Shown one piece after another: positions 62,401 to 64,000 of a DNA stretch of 64,000 nt; the first letter of the stretch is position 1; each line of letters opens with the position of its first letter. Made by a program: the position numbers and the translations under genes. This DNA is from Jaapia argillacea MUCL 33604. Taxonomy: Eukaryota > Basidiomycota > Agaricomycetes > Jaapiales > Jaapiaceae. The notes under the pieces are model-generated. The model did not search any database. It was given only the letters and a program-made list of their open reading frames with translations, and had not been told where the DNA came from. Location of the stretch: NCBI GenBank assembly GCA_000697665.1, contig KL197727.1:434001-498000 (forward strand), read 5' to 3'.

Positions 62401-62981
62401 GAGGCAGCGAAAATACTCGGCCTCGACGTGGAGAAAGACGATCCAGAGGTCCGGTTCTTTGAGAAGGGGTCGCGGACTTACTCAAACGCTGTGAGCGTGG
62501 TGAGTCAGCGGATGGACGGGATGATGAGGGGCAAGGACGTACCAGCTCTAGTGATGTTTGGGTCATCAAAGACGACCTCCACTTCGTCTGGCTGAAGGGT
62601 GCCTCTGTACTTGTGCGCTGATTCGACGAAACCTGCAGTGAAGAGTGATTGAAAAAAGCCCTGCGGACACCACGTTGCATCAGCGGGCTGAACGGAGGAG
62701 ATGGAGCGAAAAGCGAGAGCACTAACGGCCTGGATGAGAACTACGCGGTGAAGTTTGTAGAGGGCATGCCATGAGCCGCGAATTCTGAGGGTGACATCTG
62801 CGGTGCTGCCGTGGAGGAAGGAGGTGTAGAGATGGTGCTGGATATCGGAGGGGGAAGGTTTTGGATCTGGAGAGTGCATATAGCGATGTGGGTCAGTGAA
62901 GGAGGCGGAGATGATGGGCTTGTGCAGGTTCGGGAGAGAGCAGTGCGTCCGAAGATACGACGGAGATGGAGTGCCAGCCAT
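59448..62981 (-). CDS. BTB/POZ-domain protein
   Basis: About 940 residues, role unknown; BTB domains dimerise and often recruit cullin-3. ATG 62981 (MAGTPSPSYLRTHCSLPNL). BTB core: IQHHLYTSFLHGSTADVTLR, HALYKLHRVVLIQA, an intron, then GFFQSLFTAGFVES and VEVVFDDPNITRA. A 7-nt microexon (62482-62488) and a 542-nt intron connect to ICIARLYGGGPPLHICPSL, completing the conserved reading ITRAAFEICIARLYGGG. After that: FLLSLLATSVYISIPSIATQ, an acidic linker, a poly-Ser region, RERYDLAKGVVEMRRRGG, and EEMFARGIYYPHM joined to SFEDL. The C-terminal domain has FRFGVEFWDVDWLKEKSRLH, HTVWYAGSLFNVYVQV and ISAYFTISCPS with FSISQSWGWKSSSLR, a beta-rich region with a MATH-like look. Ends SLRATVVLGLV. Confidence 0.85.
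61940..62481 (-). other. Outsized 542-nt intron of the BTB gene
   Basis: From GTAAGT (donor after the microexon) to TTCCAG before AATATGC at 61939. About ten times the usual intron here. No open frame, TIR or RNA fold recognised inside it. Confidence 0.7.
62482..62488 (-). other. Seven-nucleotide microexon of the BTB gene
   Basis: CGTTTGA on the minus strand, flanked by CACAG and GTAAGT. It adds the bases needed to read AGA-GCT-G|CG-TTT-GA|A-ATA-TGC (RAAFEIC); without it the frame shifts and the conserved Ala-Phe-Glu is lost. Confidence 0.75.
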
Positions 62982-63136
62982 AATCAGTCAGAGTAATCGA
63001 CAGAGAAGAGCAAATCCAGGCTGCCAGGAGTATCTTTAGGTAACTTTAAGGTTAGGGTCCCACGGCCCGGATCACTAGACCGTTGGTCACAGGGGCCGTC
63101 ACATGTGAGGGTTGCTGGTCACGCGTCACAACAGTC
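62982..63136. promoter_or_regulatory. 155-bp bidirectional promoter, BTB gene / TRS31
   Basis: Only 155 bp separate the two start codons. Contains GTCAC/GTGAC-type half-sites (GTCACATGTGA, GGTCACGCGTCAC). Confidence 0.5.
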
Positions 63137-64000
63137 ATGTCTGCGTACGCCCAACCACATCCAAGATTCTCCGTCCTCTCCTCCTCGTCCCTCTCCTCCG
63201 CAGATCACTCTTCTCCCACCAGTACAACCAGGTTCTCTTATCCCTCTGCCCCCTCAATCAACACCACCCTCGTAGGCTCACCAAAGCCATCAGCCGTTCG
63301 ACCCAATATCTATGACAGACCACTCAACAAGACCCGCACTGCTGAAGTCTCTTCTTCCGCCTTTGCCTTTCTCTTCTCAGAGGTAGTCCAGTATACACAG
63401 AAACGTGTGGCGGGCATCACAGATCTCGAGCGGAGGTACGTCCACGAGGTTCACATACCGGCGTCTCATTGACACCTGCGTAGATTAAACACACTCGGAT
63501 ATCGTATCGGAACACGCGTGCTGGAGCTCATGGTATGGCGCACCGAATCCACTGGAAAAGCTCCCAAGCGAGAGATTCGTTTCCTCCCTACCTTGATGTT
63601 CATCCACACTCAAGTCTGGCGAGCCGTCTTTGGAAAACCCGCAGACGCCCTTGAGAAAAGCGTTGAAAATGAAGACGAATGTCAGTTTTCCTCCCTGTAT
63701 GCGCATACACTTGCCGATAGTAGTCCTAGATATGATCATCGACAACGACCCACCCATCACTCGCAACATATCCGTTCCTCGCGACATGAGCTCCCTCAGT
63801 TGTTCTTCTTACACCGCCGGTATCGTAGAAGCCGTACTGGACGGCTTGGGTTTCGTAGGCTCCTCGTCTCTCATCTCATCTCCCACTTCTGATCGATTAT
63901 CCAGCCCGCTCGCGTGACAGCACACAACACCCCCACCCAACAATACCCAGGACGTACAGTCATTCTCATAAAGTTTGAAAAGTCTGTACTTGAACGTGAA
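63137..64000 (+). CDS. TRS31: TRAPP complex subunit TRS31/TRAPPC5 (3' end outside window)
   Basis: Core Bet3-family subunit of the TRAPP tethering complexes, acting as a Rab-GEF component in ER-Golgi and Golgi traffic. ATG 63137 (MSAYAQPHPRFSVLSSSSL) begins a Ser-rich fungal N-terminal extension; the conserved part starts NIYDRPLNKTRTAEVSSSAF. Then FLFSEVVQYTQKRV, DLERRLNTLGYRIGTRVLEL, KREIRFLPTLMFIHTQVWRA and VFGKPADALEKS. Across an intron it continues MITDNNPPITR in style (read here as YMIIDNDPPITRNISVPRDM), followed by SLSCSSYTAGIVEAVLDGLG, an intron and VTAHNTPTQQYPGRTVILIK. It is still open at FEKSVLERE when the window ends, only a few residues short of a typical end. Confidence 0.95.

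Overview
The window looks like nuclear DNA of a filamentous basidiomycete, probably an Agaricomycete. Genes are dense and split by many introns of about 45-65 nt with GT..AG ends. The gene families fit: a class X hybrid histidine kinase, a GH43/CBM35 galactanase, a GH16 glucanase, a basidiomycete-type P450 and a hAT element. All calls rest on reading the sequence by eye. Exon joins quoted here were checked for reading frame where stated; nothing was searched against a database.

Layout. 0.2-10.2 kb (-): one very large hybrid histidine kinase (pseudokinase, AAA ATPase, GAF, HisKA, HATPase, receiver). 10.58-11.73 kb: a non-autonomous hAT-type DNA transposon with perfect 16-bp terminal inverted repeats and an 8-bp target duplication, lying in the upstream region of the kinase. 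11.9-14.0 kb (-): SUB2/UAP56 RNA helicase with an unusually long intron. 14.6-16.1 kb (+): mitochondrial dicarboxylate carrier. 16.3-18.5 kb (-): secreted exo-beta-1,3-galactanase. 19.1-21.2 kb (+): ROK1/DDX52 helicase. 22.2-23.6 kb (+): HMG-box factor. 23.9-26.1 kb (-): CCA-adding enzyme. 26.3-28.7 kb (+): VAC8. 30.1-31.7 kb (+): GH16 glucanase. 32.0-36.1 kb (-): GYF-domain protein. 36.3-38.8 kb (-): SLC33A1-type acetyl-CoA transporter. 39.2-41.4 kb (-): GCNA-like SprT protease. 41.8-43.8 kb (-): cytochrome P450. 45.8-46.1 kb (+): ribosomal protein uS14 (RPS29). 47.1-50.9 kb (-): PUF4-type RNA-binding protein. 52.2-55.8 kb (-): VPS38/UVRAG. 56.1-57.8 kb (+): unrecognised acidic protein. 57.9-58.9 kb (-): intronless protein with only a cullin N-terminal domain. 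59.4-63.0 kb (-): BTB/POZ protein with a 7-nt microexon. 63.1 kb to the edge (+): TRAPP subunit TRS31.

Most genes are unrelated housekeeping functions: RNA export, rRNA processing, tRNA maturation, vacuole and autophagy, vesicle tethering, translation and its control. Interspersed are accessory genes for wall or plant polysaccharide breakdown, oxidation and signalling. I see no secondary-metabolite cluster, no mating locus, no viral or retroelement remains, no CRISPR, and no tRNA or rRNA genes. The most noteworthy items are the hAT element in the kinase promoter, the kinase-like domain that has lost both catalytic aspartates, the stand-alone cullin N-domain gene, the two outsized introns with the adjoining microexon, and the acidic orphan gene.
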